A stretch of 54,840 nt of DNA from Rossellomorea aquimaris (GCF_001877785.1 NZ_MINN01000070.1:1-54840); one strand, 5' to 3'. Positions 1 to 7,146 are shown, counted from the stretch's first letter. Numbers and translations: made by a program. The notes: generated by a model from the letters alone, not told the origin.

Positions 1-72
1 AAGCTGGGGTATCTTTCCCCAAACAATTTTGAGAGAAATTATCAGCGTTCAAACCTGGACTCAATCTCATAA
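1..72 (+). CDS. IS3-family transposase, C-terminal fragment (cut by window edge)
   Basis: Frame 1 is open from base 1 to a TAA at 70-72 and encodes 23 residues beginning KLGYLSPNNFERNYQRS. The pattern GYxSPxxFE is the usual ending of IS3-family OrfB transposases, just after the last part of the DDE catalytic domain, where it normally follows a R-x-H-S-x-L stretch. The rest of the gene lies to the left of the window, so intactness cannot be judged. The match is short but characteristic. Confidence 0.6.
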   Translation, partial: KLGYLSPNNFERNYQRSNLDSIS

Positions 73-82
73 ATTCATCTTA

Positions 83-131
83 GGCGTTAGAGGCAATCAA
101 TCTTGGTTTTAGATTGATTGTTTCTAATGCC
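83..131. repeat. Long imperfect hairpin next to the IS tail
   Basis: GGC-TTAGA-CAATCAATCT on the left arm pairs with AGATTGATTG-TCTAA-GCC on the right arm around a 7-base loop, giving about 18 paired bases in a 21-base stem. No T-tract follows on the plus strand, so it is not a clear terminator. Its position between the transposase stop and the presumed terminal repeat suggests it belongs to the insertion sequence. Confidence 0.6.
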
Positions 132-233
132 CCACCAAACGAAAGTGCGGTAGGGATTTCAGCTAAAACATTCTCATTTTTAGGTGTCCATTTTCTTGAC
201 AGAAGTCCAAAACGGACAATAATCTTACAAGTT

Positions 234-350
234 TGACCAATGACCCCCTGAGTCTAACCAATGCCCTCCATTGTAGGGCCTATAGGCTGCCGAGTCCGAG
301 TCTGCCCAAGCCCCTCCCATGTAAGACCAATAAGATTCCGAGTCCCACCT
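234..350 (+). repeat. Degenerate array of about 21-bp units (GACCAAT ... CCGAGTC), family F
   Basis: Units share ACCAAT near the start and GAGTC at the end. ACCAAT occurs at 236, 257 and 326; GAGTC at 250, 292, 298 and 340, with 42-bp (2 x 21) separations between 250 and 292 and between 298 and 340. The units at 234-254 and 324-344 agree at about 15 of 21 positions. The middle units are poorer. No gene was found in 73-375. Confidence 0.4.
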
Positions 351-375
351 AGAAGTTCACTTTCACCACGTAACA

Positions 376-750
376 TCACCCCGTACAAATCATCACCACA
401 TTCCCATCCGGATCCTTCACTTTAAAAAACGAAAAGTCATCAAACCGGACGATGCTTTCAGCCACCTCTATCCCCATTTCCTTCACAAACGAGAAAGCCT
501 CTTCAATATCTTCCGTGTGGAAATTAAACAGCGGATGATCCGACGGCTTTACCTGTTTTGTCTCCCCCGCCGGTCCCGCATCCAGGGTCAGTCCCGTGTA
601 ATGATTGATCTCCATGTTATAAACCGGGTCTGCCACCTCATCTAAATCATACTCCTGGCCCAATAATTCCGAGTACCAACGCACCGATTCCTTTAGATTG
701 CTGACATGGACAAACACTGTATTGATTTGATTAACAATTGGACTTTTCAA
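376..750 (-). CDS. VOC family (glyoxalase/bleomycin-resistance fold) protein
   Basis: This 124-residue protein has the single-unit vicinal oxygen chelate layout: an N-terminal FVHVSNLKESVRWYSELLG segment (beta strand plus the helix with the W-Y-x-x-x-L-G signature) and a C-terminal KVKDPDGNVVMIC strand, the usual D-P-x-G-N-x-x ending. Such proteins dimerise to form a metal-binding cleft and act as glyoxalases, dioxygenases or drug-binding proteins; the substrate cannot be read from the sequence. The start is a TTG at 750 with GGAGAGGG about six bases upstream. It stands alone, separated by 250 bases from the divergent DinB gene. Confidence 0.85.
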   Translation of the reverse strand: MKSPIVNQINTVFVHVSNLKESVRWYSELLGQEYDLDEVADPVYNMEINHYTGLTLDAGPAGETKQVKPSDHPLFNFHTEDIEEAFSFVKEMGIEVAESIVRFDDFSFFKVKDPDGNVVMICTG

Positions 751-1003
751 TAAAACCCTCTCCTCTTTACTGTATTTGATTGCACATCATAGCACGAATG
801 ATTGGCGAAAAACCTTATCGCTGATCGATTCCCTGACTTCGTTCCCAGGGTAGGGTAGATTATCCCCTGCCATATCGTTCTCCTCCTCCTCATTCTTATC
901 CCAATTATTTCAAACCGGGATCATTAACTCAATAAAAAAGAAAAGGGTTTCTCCCATCAATCTTGAATTAGTTTAAGAGAATTTGTTCAAGGAGGAGATG
1001 GGT

Positions 1004-1468
1004 TTGAAACAACGTGATTTACTTTTATATGTACTGGATTCTACCTACGATAAAGAAAGCTGGTACGCGCCGCTCAAGGATGCTGTAGAAGGGCTGACTG
1101 CCGAGCAGGCGATGTGGAAACCTTCAGGGGAAGCAGTGAAAAGCATTTGGGAGAATGTAAATCATCTCATGTATTACAAGGAAAGAATGGCAGCAACGCT
1201 TGAAGGTCGCGAATGGAGCCATCATCTGGATGGCGATGAAACGTTTGCTCTCACCGATCAAAAGGAGTCAGATCAAGAATGGGCAAAGGTCGTGGAACAC
1301 GCTGAAAGTGCACAGCAACAATTAAGACAGGCCGTAAGTACGCTGACTGAAAACGAAATTGAATCCCTTGAAAGAAAATTACTGGACATCATGATGCACG
1401 ATGCGTACCATACCGGCCAAATCATCCACCTGAGAAAAATGCAGGGGTCATGGCCGTCCCGGCGCTAA
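1004..1468 (+). CDS. DinB family protein (putative metal-dependent hydrolase fold)
   Basis: The product has about 154 residues and the four-helix DinB/YfiT fold. Helix 2 carries NHLMYYKERM and the last helix carries MMHDAYHTGQIIHLRKMQG, giving the histidines that bind one metal ion in this superfamily. Members include bacillithiol transferases and damage-inducible proteins of unknown activity; this one looks like the small DUF664-type group and no substrate can be assigned. An upstream TTG (983) and ATG (998) are in frame, but the ribosome site GGAGGAG is at 991-997, so the TTG at 1004 is the best start. Confidence 0.85.
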   Translation: MKQRDLLLYVLDSTYDKESWYAPLKDAVEGLTAEQAMWKPSGEAVKSIWENVNHLMYYKERMAATLEGREWSHHLDGDETFALTDQKESDQEWAKVVEHAESAQQQLRQAVSTLTENEIESLERKLLDIMMHDAYHTGQIIHLRKMQGSWPSRR

Positions 1469-1489
1469 TTTCAACAACTATCTCTATTC

Positions 1490-1519
1490 TTTACTCACTC
1501 TCCGGACTATGTATATAAT
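1490..1519 (+). promoter_or_regulatory. Candidate promoter for the antitoxin RNA
   Basis: TTTACT (1490-1495) and TATAAT (1514-1519) are separated by 18 bases. A transcript starting near 1526 would run rightward into the 3' half of the toxin transcript on the other strand, as expected for a convergent type I antitoxin. No open frame of any length follows on this strand. The antitoxin 3' end is not evident. Confidence 0.4.
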
Positions 1520-1539
1520 AAAGATAACAAAGTAAACGT

Positions 1540-1571
1540 AAAAAGGAGCCCTGACTGCCATCAGGACTCCT
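1540..1571 (-). terminator. Intrinsic terminator of the toxin transcript
   Basis: Minus-strand stem AGGAGTCCTGA / TCAGGGCTCCT with a six-base loop is followed by TTTTT. It lies directly after the segment at 1573-1583 that is complementary to the predicted 5' end of the toxin mRNA. Confidence 0.7.
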
Positions 1572-1572
1572 C

Positions 1573-1820
1573 CACAACATAAACTGCACCAGGTGTGCAG
1601 CGGCTCACAATGAGTCAACGGAATCGAAGTAATCATCAATTTACCTCATGAGCATGGGGGCAGGTGGTTACTTCTTTTTTTGTGTAACCGCGATAATTGC
1701 TACGATCAGTGTTCCAAATCCTATCATGATTTGCAGCGCCTCTCCGACAGCAATCATTTAGCGAATCACCTCCCTTCTCCTGGGAGTGTGAGCCGCTGCC
1801 CCGCAGCTCTTTATGTTGTG
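1573..1820 (-). other. Long-range complementary ends of the toxin mRNA
   Basis: Two perfect inverted repeats bracket the toxin: CACAACATAAA (1573-1583) with TTTATGTTGTG (1810-1820), and GCAGCGGCTCAC (1597-1608) with GTGAGCCGCTGC (1788-1799). In the minus-strand RNA these would close the 5' and 3' ends together in 23 base pairs, a structure known to hold type I toxin mRNAs in a translationally inactive state. A small local hairpin, CTGCAC/GTGCAG, lies between the two 3' segments. Confidence 0.65.
1668..1757 (-). CDS. Putative holin-like toxin of a type I toxin-antitoxin system
   Basis: A 29-residue ORF starts MIAVGEALQIMIGFGTLI, continues as one hydrophobic helix and ends TQKKK. A single membrane helix with a charged lysine tail and the E-x-L-x-x-M-I-x-F-G pattern is typical of the Hol_Tox/TxpA-BsrG group of small Bacillus membrane toxins. 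The ribosome site GGGAGGTGATT (1764-1774) is strong, with six bases to the ATG. The transcript is predicted to begin near 1821 and end at the hairpin at 1544-1571. The known role of the family is membrane depolarisation when its antisense RNA is lost; that this copy is active is inference. Confidence 0.7.
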   Translation of the reverse strand: MIAVGEALQIMIGFGTLIVAIIAVTQKKK

Positions 1821-1827
1821 TACTTTC

Positions 1828-1836
1828 ATTATAGCA
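1828..1836 (-). promoter_or_regulatory. Extended -10 promoter of the toxin gene
   Basis: Minus-strand TGC-TATAAT (1836 to 1828) is a perfect extended -10 element. The -35 region is weak. Transcription would start near 1821, exactly at the 5' arm of the end-pairing structure. Confidence 0.6.
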
Positions 1837-1951
1837 CATACGTTCGTTTTTTATATCCCGCCAAAGGAACCATGATGATTATTTATAAAGGGTATCAAAC
1901 CAAAACATTGGAATCTTATGGTAAGATAAAGGTATGAAAGGAGAAGATCCT

Positions 1952-2128
1952 CTGACTGTTTTCTTAGAAAACATATTCCAACTTTCCGCTGCCCTCCTTC
2001 TCCTCTGCTCACTTTTTTACTATCGTCATTTCAAAAAGACGAAAAAACAACGAAACCTGACTCCATTTGAACTCTCCATTTATATCATTACCCAAGTGGC
2101 AATCTTTCTGGTGCAGGGAGTTATCTGA
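1952..2128 (+). CDS. Small membrane protein, possible CTG start
   Basis: The product has about 58 residues and two hydrophobic segments (FLENIFQLSAALLLLCSLFYY and the C-terminal IYIITQVAIFLVQGVI) separated by a basic loop, HFKKTKKQR. It is not a family I recognise. An in-frame ATG at 1934 precedes the only good ribosome site, AAAGGAG at 1937-1943, so the likely start is the CTG at 1952, eight bases downstream; the ATG at 1934 has at best a weak AAGG before it. It is the first of four co-directional small genes running to 3024. Confidence 0.55.
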   Translation: MTVFLENIFQLSAALLLLCSLFYYRHFKKTKKQRNLTPFELSIYIITQVAIFLVQGVI

Positions 2129-2175
2129 TTCTGCTGCTGGATAAATAATGTTGAAGGAAGGAAGAAGGGTATCGC

Positions 2176-2352
2176 ATGAATTTCTTTCTTTTATTTACAT
2201 TAGGTCTCTTTTTCATCGGTCTTACAGGTCTTGTTTTTATTAAAAAAAAGATAGAAACCGTCCACTCTATCCTATGGTGGATTACGGCCGCCACTGCCTG
2301 GGGGATGGTAAACATCTTTCTTGTTGTCTGGTCGTTTCATACGAGTTTATGA
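2176..2352 (+). CDS. Small membrane protein, 58 residues
   Basis: ATG at 2176 to TGA at 2350-2352 encodes 58 residues beginning MNFFLLFTLGLFFIGLTGL, then KKKIE, then a second hydrophobic stretch from W34 to V51. Two membrane helices with a positively charged loop are predicted. A purine-rich GGAAGGAAGAAGGG lies just upstream. The gene fits neatly between its neighbours on the same strand, which supports it being real. The function is unknown. Confidence 0.6.
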   Translation: MNFFLLFTLGLFFIGLTGLVFIKKKIETVHSILWWITAATAWGMVNIFLVVWSFHTSL

Positions 2353-2383
2353 GTTTTATAATTTCTTACAAGGTGGGGACAAG

Positions 2384-2572
2384 ATGAAATATGTAAAGGG
2401 CATGTATGCCGTGATGGCATTGATGATAACTGTGAATTTAATCAGTGAATATATTTTTAAAAGCAACTATTCAGCCATTGCAAGCTGGATCACGGTGGCG
2501 TTGTTTTTCTTCGGCACATTGTTTTTCATTAATACGAGATACGTATTTTCAAAGCAGAAGAACGGGAGGTGA
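2384..2572 (+). CDS. Small membrane protein, 62 residues
   Basis: ATG at 2384, preceded by AGGTGGGG, encodes MKYVKGMYAVMALMITVNL followed by a second helix, SWITVALFFFGTLFFINTRY, and a basic tail ending SKQKNGR. An earlier in-frame start at 2321 would overlap the previous gene and has no ribosome site. The TGA at 2570-2572 lies in the ribosome site of the GNAT gene that follows, so the two are probably translated together. No family recognised. Confidence 0.65.
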   Translation: MKYVKGMYAVMALMITVNLISEYIFKSNYSAIASWITVALFFFGTLFFINTRYVFSKQKNGR

Positions 2573-2577
2573 ATTTC

Positions 2578-3024
2578 TTGGAGATCGATTATTCGGTGAT
2601 TCAATCAATGCCGGATGGAGATACTCTCCATGGAATTTTGGAAGTGCATAGGGAAGTTTTCGGCAGCGGGGATGATTTGATTGATAAAATGAAGGAAAAG
2701 CCCCAACTGTTGGTCACGATTGCGAAGCAGGATGGGAACGTGATCGGATATAAAATAGGATATGAGCTTGACCGCCGCACGTTTTACAGCTGGCTTGGCG
2801 GCGTGAGCGCGGATCACCGAAAGCACGGGATCGCTTCCCGGCTGCTCGTTCTGCAGCATCAGTTTTTAATAAAAAACGGGTATCACATCGTCCAAACCAA
2901 GACCATGAACAAGTGGCGGGCCATGCTTATTTTAAATATCAAACATGGATTTGACGTCATGGAGACGTATACCGATAAAAAGGGCCGGCACAAAATCGTT
3001 CTTGAGAAAAAATTAATCGATTAA
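2578..3024 (+). CDS. GNAT family N-acetyltransferase
   Basis: The roughly 148-residue protein has the GNAT core: a central strand [21 protein letters not shown] holding the acetyl-CoA pyrophosphate loop (R/Q-x-x-G-x-A/G form as HRKHGIA), then the helix [17 protein letters not shown] and the final strand-helix [10 protein letters not shown]. The acceptor is unknown. The start is TTG at 2578; the in-frame GTG at 2569 overlaps the GGGAGG ribosome site (2564-2569) and is unlikely. It follows the small membrane protein with only five bases between stop and start, and precedes the broken NUDIX gene by 14 bases, suggesting one operon. Confidence 0.85.
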   Translation: MEIDYSVIQSMPDGDTLHGILEVHREVFGSGDDLIDKMKEKPQLLVTIAKQDGNVIGYKIGYELDRRTFYSWLGGVSADHRKHGIASRLLVLQHQFLIKNGYHIVQTKTMNKWRAMLILNIKHGFDVMETYTDKKGRHKIVLEKKLID

Positions 3025-3038
3025 AAGGAGAAGACTTT

Positions 3039-3538
3039 ATGACGGGTACATACGTCAAATGGGGAGAAGCCAGGGTGAAATTGACCTGGTGTGATGTCGC
3101 GCAGCTTCCATCAATAGAGCGGATCACAAGTGTTCACGGATTTTGTTTCAAGGATGACCGTTTGATGCTGGTCAATTTAAATCACCGGGGATGGGACTTT
3201 CCCGGCGGTCACATCGAGGAAGGCGAAACCCCTGAGGAATGCATGAAGCGTGAGGCTTATGAAGAAGGTTATGTGTCGGGAAGACTCACCCTTCTGGGGC
3301 ATATCACTGTCGACCACCATGAAAACCCCGTCTGGGATGAAAATGGGCATATCCTAAAGTTGGGTATCTAGTTTTTTACCGAATTGATATTGACCAGCTG
3401 CATGAGTTTAAGGGGCAGTATGAGTCGGGTGAGAGAATGTTTATCAGGCCGGGTGACGTCGCTGATTACTATCAGGGGTGGAACGGGGTTTATCAGGAGA
3501 TTTTGGATGCGGCTGTAATGCTGGACTCTCAGGAATAA
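3039..3538 (+). pseudogene. NUDIX hydrolase, frameshifted
   Basis: The first frame encodes 110 residues with most of a NUDIX box: [27 protein letters not shown] (G-x5-E-x7-R-E-x2-E-E pattern). It then runs into a stop at 3369-3371. One frame over, the sequence continues as VFYRIDIDQLHEFKGQYESG and ends at a TAA at 3536-3538, giving the usual total of about 165 residues. Adding one T after position 3350 (GGGCAT|ATCC) restores [13 protein letters not shown], which joins both halves smoothly. The gene is therefore broken by a single-base deletion, or the read has one base missing. The catalytic box is upstream of the break. Confidence 0.8.
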
Positions 3539-3539
3539 G

Positions 3540-3568
3540 CAAAAAGCTCAGTAGATCTGAGCTTTTTT
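3540..3568. terminator. Bidirectional terminator between NUDIX and aldo/keto reductase
   Basis: AAAAGCTCAG-TAGAT-CTGAGCTTTTTT is a perfect stem with A-tract before and T-tract after, so it can end both converging transcripts. Confidence 0.85.
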
Positions 3569-3572
3569 ATGA

Positions 3573-4607
3573 TTAAAGCTTAGGATGATTCTGGAAGATT
3601 TCTATATTTTCTTTTATATGTGCAACCTTCTTCATTCCGACCATTGTTGAAAAAATACCATTCGTTCCGGTCACAGTTTTTAATTGGTTTTGAGGGTCTC
3701 TCCCTCTGCCGAAAGCTTTACCCAAATTGAACGGGGCGCTGGTTGTTGAATGGATCCCAAGCTCTTGTGCAGCTTCGATGATTGTCAGCCACTTCCCGTT
3801 TACACGCTGGTTCTGAATTTTGACTGCCTGATTCATTTGTTTATTCAAAGGGAATTGGATGAATTTAAAGTGATGCCCCTCACCTGCGACTCTTTTTGCG
3901 GTGTTCACGGTTTCTTCGATTGAGATATAGCCGTCTTCTTTCGGAGCGTTCAGCAGTCCGGTCCAAGCAGCAAATCCGTAATTGTTGATATTTCCGATTT
4001 GAACCTGGTCTTCAAAAAACGAGAATAGCTTTTCCAGGTGTTGATAAAATAGGTCGGCACCAAGTGTCATCATGGAGATTTCAGGGTTGTGGATGTAATA
4101 AAGATCAATCGTGTTAAAATGGAGATGCTTCCTGCTATTTTCAATGGCAAACCGGTAATAACCGGGTGCCAGTACATGGCGGTGGGTGTCTACAATATTC
4201 AGGTCCGATTCCTTGATGATGCCGCCATCCAGCAGGACTTTTTGCAGGTAATCAACTGGGACCAGGTTTGCTTCGATATCTCCTGGTATGATGCCCGCTT
4301 TTGTGGAGACGATTACCTCTTCCCTCTTGATTAATCCTCTCTCAATCAACGACTTTAGCACATGGCCGACATCGCGTTCAGATCGCATCCCCCGGTAATT
4401 GATCGCCGTATCGATGAAGTTCAATCCATTCAGCAGTCCGTACTCGATTCCTTCTCGGTAAAGTACCGAAACTTCCTCATTCATCTCGCCCAGGTGGGTC
4501 CCCAGTGCAATAGGCGAAGCACAGAACATCGGCGAATTTCGATAAGGCATCCCGGACTTACTTAGAAATTCACTTGTTCCCTTCAACGTCGCATAACCAG
4601 AAATCAT
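3573..4607 (-). CDS. Aldo/keto reductase family protein
   Basis: The roughly 344-residue TIM-barrel oxidoreductase shows the AKR catalytic set: Asp in GLNFIDTAINY, Tyr in the same NYRG stretch, Lys in EEVIVSTKAG and His in TIDLYYIHNPE. These proteins reduce aldehydes and ketones with NADPH. A long insertion after the lysine (IPGDIEANLVPVDYLQK) is typical of a less studied AKR group found in Bacillus. The start is set at ATG 4607, preceded by GGAGGG at seven bases; an upstream in-frame start at 4634 has no ribosome site. It is monocistronic, ending at a shared terminator. Substrate unknown. Confidence 0.85.
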   Translation of the reverse strand: MISGYATLKGTSEFLSKSGMPYRNSPMFCASPIALGTHLGEMNEEVSVLYREGIEYGLLNGLNFIDTAINYRGMRSERDVGHVLKSLIERGLIKREEVIVSTKAGIIPGDIEANLVPVDYLQKVLLDGGIIKESDLNIVDTHRHVLAPGYYRFAIENSRKHLHFNTIDLYYIHNPEISMMTLGADLFYQHLEKLFSFFEDQVQIGNINNYGFAAWTGLLNAPKEDGYISIEETVNTAKRVAGEGHHFKFIQFPLNKQMNQAVKIQNQRVNGKWLTIIEAAQELGIHSTTSAPFNLGKAFGRGRDPQNQLKTVTGTNGIFSTMVGMKKVAHIKENIEIFQNHPKL

Positions 4608-4723
4608 CCTAACACCCTCCTTTTTAGTTCTCATTCAATATAATGGATAAAAAATCCAATTAATAGACTGAAAATTTTTGGTGGTGTTTGGTATAATAGG
4701 GGTATAAGGAAGAACCGGTAAAA

Positions 4724-4761
4724 CAAAGAGGCAGCACCCAAACTTGGATACTGCCTCTTTG
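4724..4761. terminator. Terminator-like hairpin
   Basis: CAAAGAGGCAG and CTGCCTCTTTG form an 11-bp perfect stem with a 16-base loop. The T-tract is weak on both strands. It stands in the gap between the aldo/keto reductase (start 4607) and the nitroreductase (end 5076), which holds no gene; apart from the repeat array at 4857-4985, nothing else was recognised there. Confidence 0.5.
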
Positions 4762-4856
4762 TATTGTCATTAAATCTGGATTCTATTGCTTAATTTGACT
4801 CATTTCCCCGTGAAAAGTGCGGCTTTTGAGTCCCCGATTCAGGGGACTGGAGGATA

Positions 4857-4985
4857 TACGATCCTATTTTAGGATTTATGATCCTAATCCGAAAAATACG
4901 ATCCTGATTCAAGATTTATGATCCTAATTCAGAATTTACAATCCTAAATTAAAATATATGATCTTATGAGAATAATTCTAAATAA
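4857..4985 (+). repeat. TATGATCC phased array, family A, copy 1 (six units)
   Basis: Six units TAYGATCC (variants TACAATCC and TATGATCT) start at 4857, 4877, 4897, 4917, 4937 and 4957, exactly 20 bp apart each time. Spacer sequence is AT-rich (TNATTCNNGATT-like). The last unit reads TATGATCT and is followed by a tail related to TGATAATCATTCTAAA, seen here as ATGAGAATAATTCTAAA. GATC is present in five of six units. The same architecture recurs at 9755 and 46651. Confidence 0.85.
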
Positions 4986-5075
4986 CCGTGCTCCAATTTG
5001 TCCTCCCGGCGCAACTTGTCGGGAAACCGAGGAGGGACTGCAGCAAACCAAAAAAAGACCTTTTCAAACCAGACC

Positions 5076-5630
5076 TCACTTCTTATAAACCGTAAACTTC
5101 TCCGCAGCTGAAGTCCGCCCGCGCCCCGGTGGCATTTTGTCAAAATAACCCATATGGAGGAAGCCGGCGATTTTTTCGCCAGGCTCAACGCCGAGCAGGT
5201 CACGTACCTTGGGATCATAGATATGAGGGTTCGTTTTCCAGACAACGCCAAGTTTACGTTCCCAGGCGAGCAGCTGAAAGTTTTGGATCAGAGCGCCGAC
5301 CGCACCGAAATTTTCTTCCCACTGCTTTTGTCTTGGATCCTCTTTCATGATCACGATCAGGAATGCAGCAGGCTGGCTGAAGTAGTTTCTCCTGTTTTCC
5401 TGCATATCCGGCGGGAATGTCTTCACAAGGTCCTCAACAAAGTCGTCCTTTTCTTCTGCAGAAACGAAAATAAATCGCCAAGGCTCGCGAAGCCCATGGT
5501 TCGGCGCCCAAACGGCGTCATCCAAAATCTCAAGTACGGTTTCCTCCTTTACTTCTTTATCAAGATAGCCGCTTTTAATCGAGCGGCGCTCACGGATTGT
5601 TTTGGCCAGGTTTGACTTTGATTGTTCCAT
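5076..5630 (-). CDS. Nitroreductase family protein (FMN-dependent)
   Basis: About 184 residues with the nitroreductase fold: N-terminal IRERRSIKSGY (FMN phosphate contacts), NHGLREPWRFIFVSAEEK (a small-residue plus P-W-R-F pattern) and C-terminal GVEPGEKIAGFLHMGYFDK. The family transfers hydride from NAD(P)H through FMN to nitroaromatics, quinones or flavins. The ATG at 5630 has GGAGG eight bases upstream; the in-frame ATG at 5645 lies before that site. A Fur-type operator covers the promoter region about 37 bases upstream, so expression is probably raised by iron limitation. Exact substrate unknown. Confidence 0.85.
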   Translation of the reverse strand: MEQSKSNLAKTIRERRSIKSGYLDKEVKEETVLEILDDAVWAPNHGLREPWRFIFVSAEEKDDFVEDLVKTFPPDMQENRRNYFSQPAAFLIVIMKEDPRQKQWEENFGAVGALIQNFQLLAWERKLGVVWKTNPHIYDPKVRDLLGVEPGEKIAGFLHMGYFDKMPPGRGRTSAAEKFTVYKK

Positions 5631-5666
5631 TGTACATTCCTCCAACGTCTACTGATTGTATTAAAT

Positions 5667-5685
5667 GATAACAATTATCATTATC
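5667..5685 (-). promoter_or_regulatory. Fur box upstream of nitroreductase
   Basis: Read on the minus strand the 19-mer GATAATGATAATTGTTATC matches the classical Fur consensus GATAATGATAATCATTATC at 17 of 19 positions. It lies 37 bp upstream of the nitroreductase start, where it would cover the promoter. Confidence 0.75.
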
Positions 5686-5799
5686 ACTTGTAAATAGTGT
5701 TTAGAAGGATATTCAATAAAAAAAGACTTCCCGACAAATCTCCCGAAATGCCAGAAAAGCCCTTATGTACCGGCCGGGCCACTTCCCCCAACCAATCAA

Positions 5800-7146
5800 T
5801 CACTTCACATACTCCACTCCAACACCCAATCCCGACAACATCTCAAAGTAACCCGGGCAGGTCTTCGACACACAGCCAGGGTCCTGGATGACCACGCCGG
5901 GAACCTTCGTTCCGATCAACGCAAGCGACATCGCGACGCGGTGATCGTCGTAGGATTCCAGTGAGGCAGCTTCCGGAATGCCCGGATGGACGGTCAATCC
6001 ATCGGAAAATTCCTCGACCCTGATTCCAAGCTTCCCTAACTCTGTACAGATTGCACTGATCCGGTCCGATTCGTGGTGACGGATATGTTCCACGTCCCTG
6101 ATGGTAATCGGAGCTGATGCGAAAGGCGCGATTGAAGCAAGGGTCAGGGCCTGATCGGACATTTCCTTCATGCTGATGTCGAATCCGCCTTGGAGGTCCG
6201 GTGTCCCTGTTAGTTCGATATAATCTTCGCCCCTGACAACGGTGCAGCCCATCCGTTCATATACATCCACCATTTCGATGTCAGGCTGATTCGTTTTGAA
6301 AGAAAGATTATTGATTCTGATCCGGCCATTGGTAATGGCTGCGAGCGCCATGAAGTAGCTTGCCGTAGATGCGTCGGCTTCGAGCTCAAGTTCCCTGCCG
6401 GCATAGCGAGACACCGGGACCTTCATTTCAGTGAGGTCCTCGTTGCAAGTTGCTTTCACACCGAATTGCTCCATCAAGTTCAACGTGATTCTTACATACT
6501 CCTTCTGAACGATGGAATCGGGTATCGTCACGGTTACTTCTTTTTCAGCATATGGAGATGCCAAGAGGACCCCGCTTGTGAATTGGCTGGAGACCTTGCC
6601 GGAGATGCTCACCCGGCCTCCTTTGATGCCGCATGCTTTTATGCGGATCGGCAGGTACCCTTTTTTCTCCAGGTATTCAATATTGGCACCGAGATGCCCG
6701 AGGGCATTCAGCAACGGTTCAATCGGCCGTTCACTCATGCGGCTGCTTGCCTCGATGATCCAGTCGCCTTCTGTGTCGGCTGCCAGCGCACCGGGCAGGA
6801 AGCGGGCAATCGTTCCCGCAGCACCTATGTACACTCCACCGTTTTTTACCGGCCATTTTCCGCCGCAGCCATGGACGGTGACCTTTTCCCCTTCGACTTC
6901 GACGAGAATGCCGAGCTTTCGGAGAGCTTCGATGCACCAATAAGAATCATCGCTTCTCAGAATGCCCGTCAACGTGGACGTTCCATCTGCTAAAGCAGCC
7001 ATGATCAATGCCCGGTTTGTAAAACTTTTGCTCCCGGGTATCGTGATGCCGTGGTCAACCTTATCTATTTGTGGTGACAGTTTTACAGCCTTAACATCAT
7101 TTAAATTGGACCAAGGTGACCTTGCTTTCAGATCTGGACTATTCAT
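5800..7146 (-). CDS. aroA: 3-phosphoshikimate 1-carboxyvinyltransferase (EPSP synthase)
   Basis: The 448-residue enzyme transfers the enolpyruvyl group of phosphoenolpyruvate to shikimate 3-phosphate, the sixth step of the shikimate pathway. Visible signatures are GSKSFTNRALIMAALADG (shikimate phosphate site), GAAGTIARFLPG (the PEP-site loop with the family G-x-A-G-T pattern), SSQFTSGVLLA, EADASTASYFMALAA and SYDDHRVAMSLAL near the C-terminus. It starts at ATG 7146, preceded by GGGGGG. It stands apart from other aro genes, with a HAD phosphatase 50 bases upstream on the same strand, so they may be co-transcribed. Confidence 0.92.
   Translation of the reverse strand: MNSPDLKARSPWSNLNDVKAVKLSPQIDKVDHGITIPGSKSFTNRALIMAALADGTSTLTGILRSDDSYWCIEALRKLGILVEVEGEKVTVHGCGGKWPVKNGGVYIGAAGTIARFLPGALAADTEGDWIIEASSRMSERPIEPLLNALGHLGANIEYLEKKGYLPIRIKACGIKGGRVSISGKVSSQFTSGVLLASPYAEKEVTVTIPDSIVQKEYVRITLNLMEQFGVKATCNEDLTEMKVPVSRYAGRELELEADASTASYFMALAAITNGRIRINNLSFKTNQPDIEMVDVYERMGCTVVRGEDYIELTGTPDLQGGFDISMKEMSDQALTLASIAPFASAPITIRDVEHIRHHESDRISAICTELGKLGIRVEEFSDGLTVHPGIPEAASLESYDDHRVAMSLALIGTKVPGVVIQDPGCVSKTCPGYFEMLSGLGVGVEYVK

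Larger units (their letters stand above)
1..201 (+). mobile_element. Right end of a partial IS3-family insertion sequence
   Basis: The window opens inside a reading frame that matches the C-terminus of IS3-family (IS150-like) transposases. A strong hairpin follows, and then GGTGTCCATTTTCTTGACA at 183-201, which could be the right terminal repeat of the element. The exact boundary is inference, because the left end lies outside the window and no target duplication can be checked. Whether the element is intact upstream is unknown. Confidence 0.5.
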
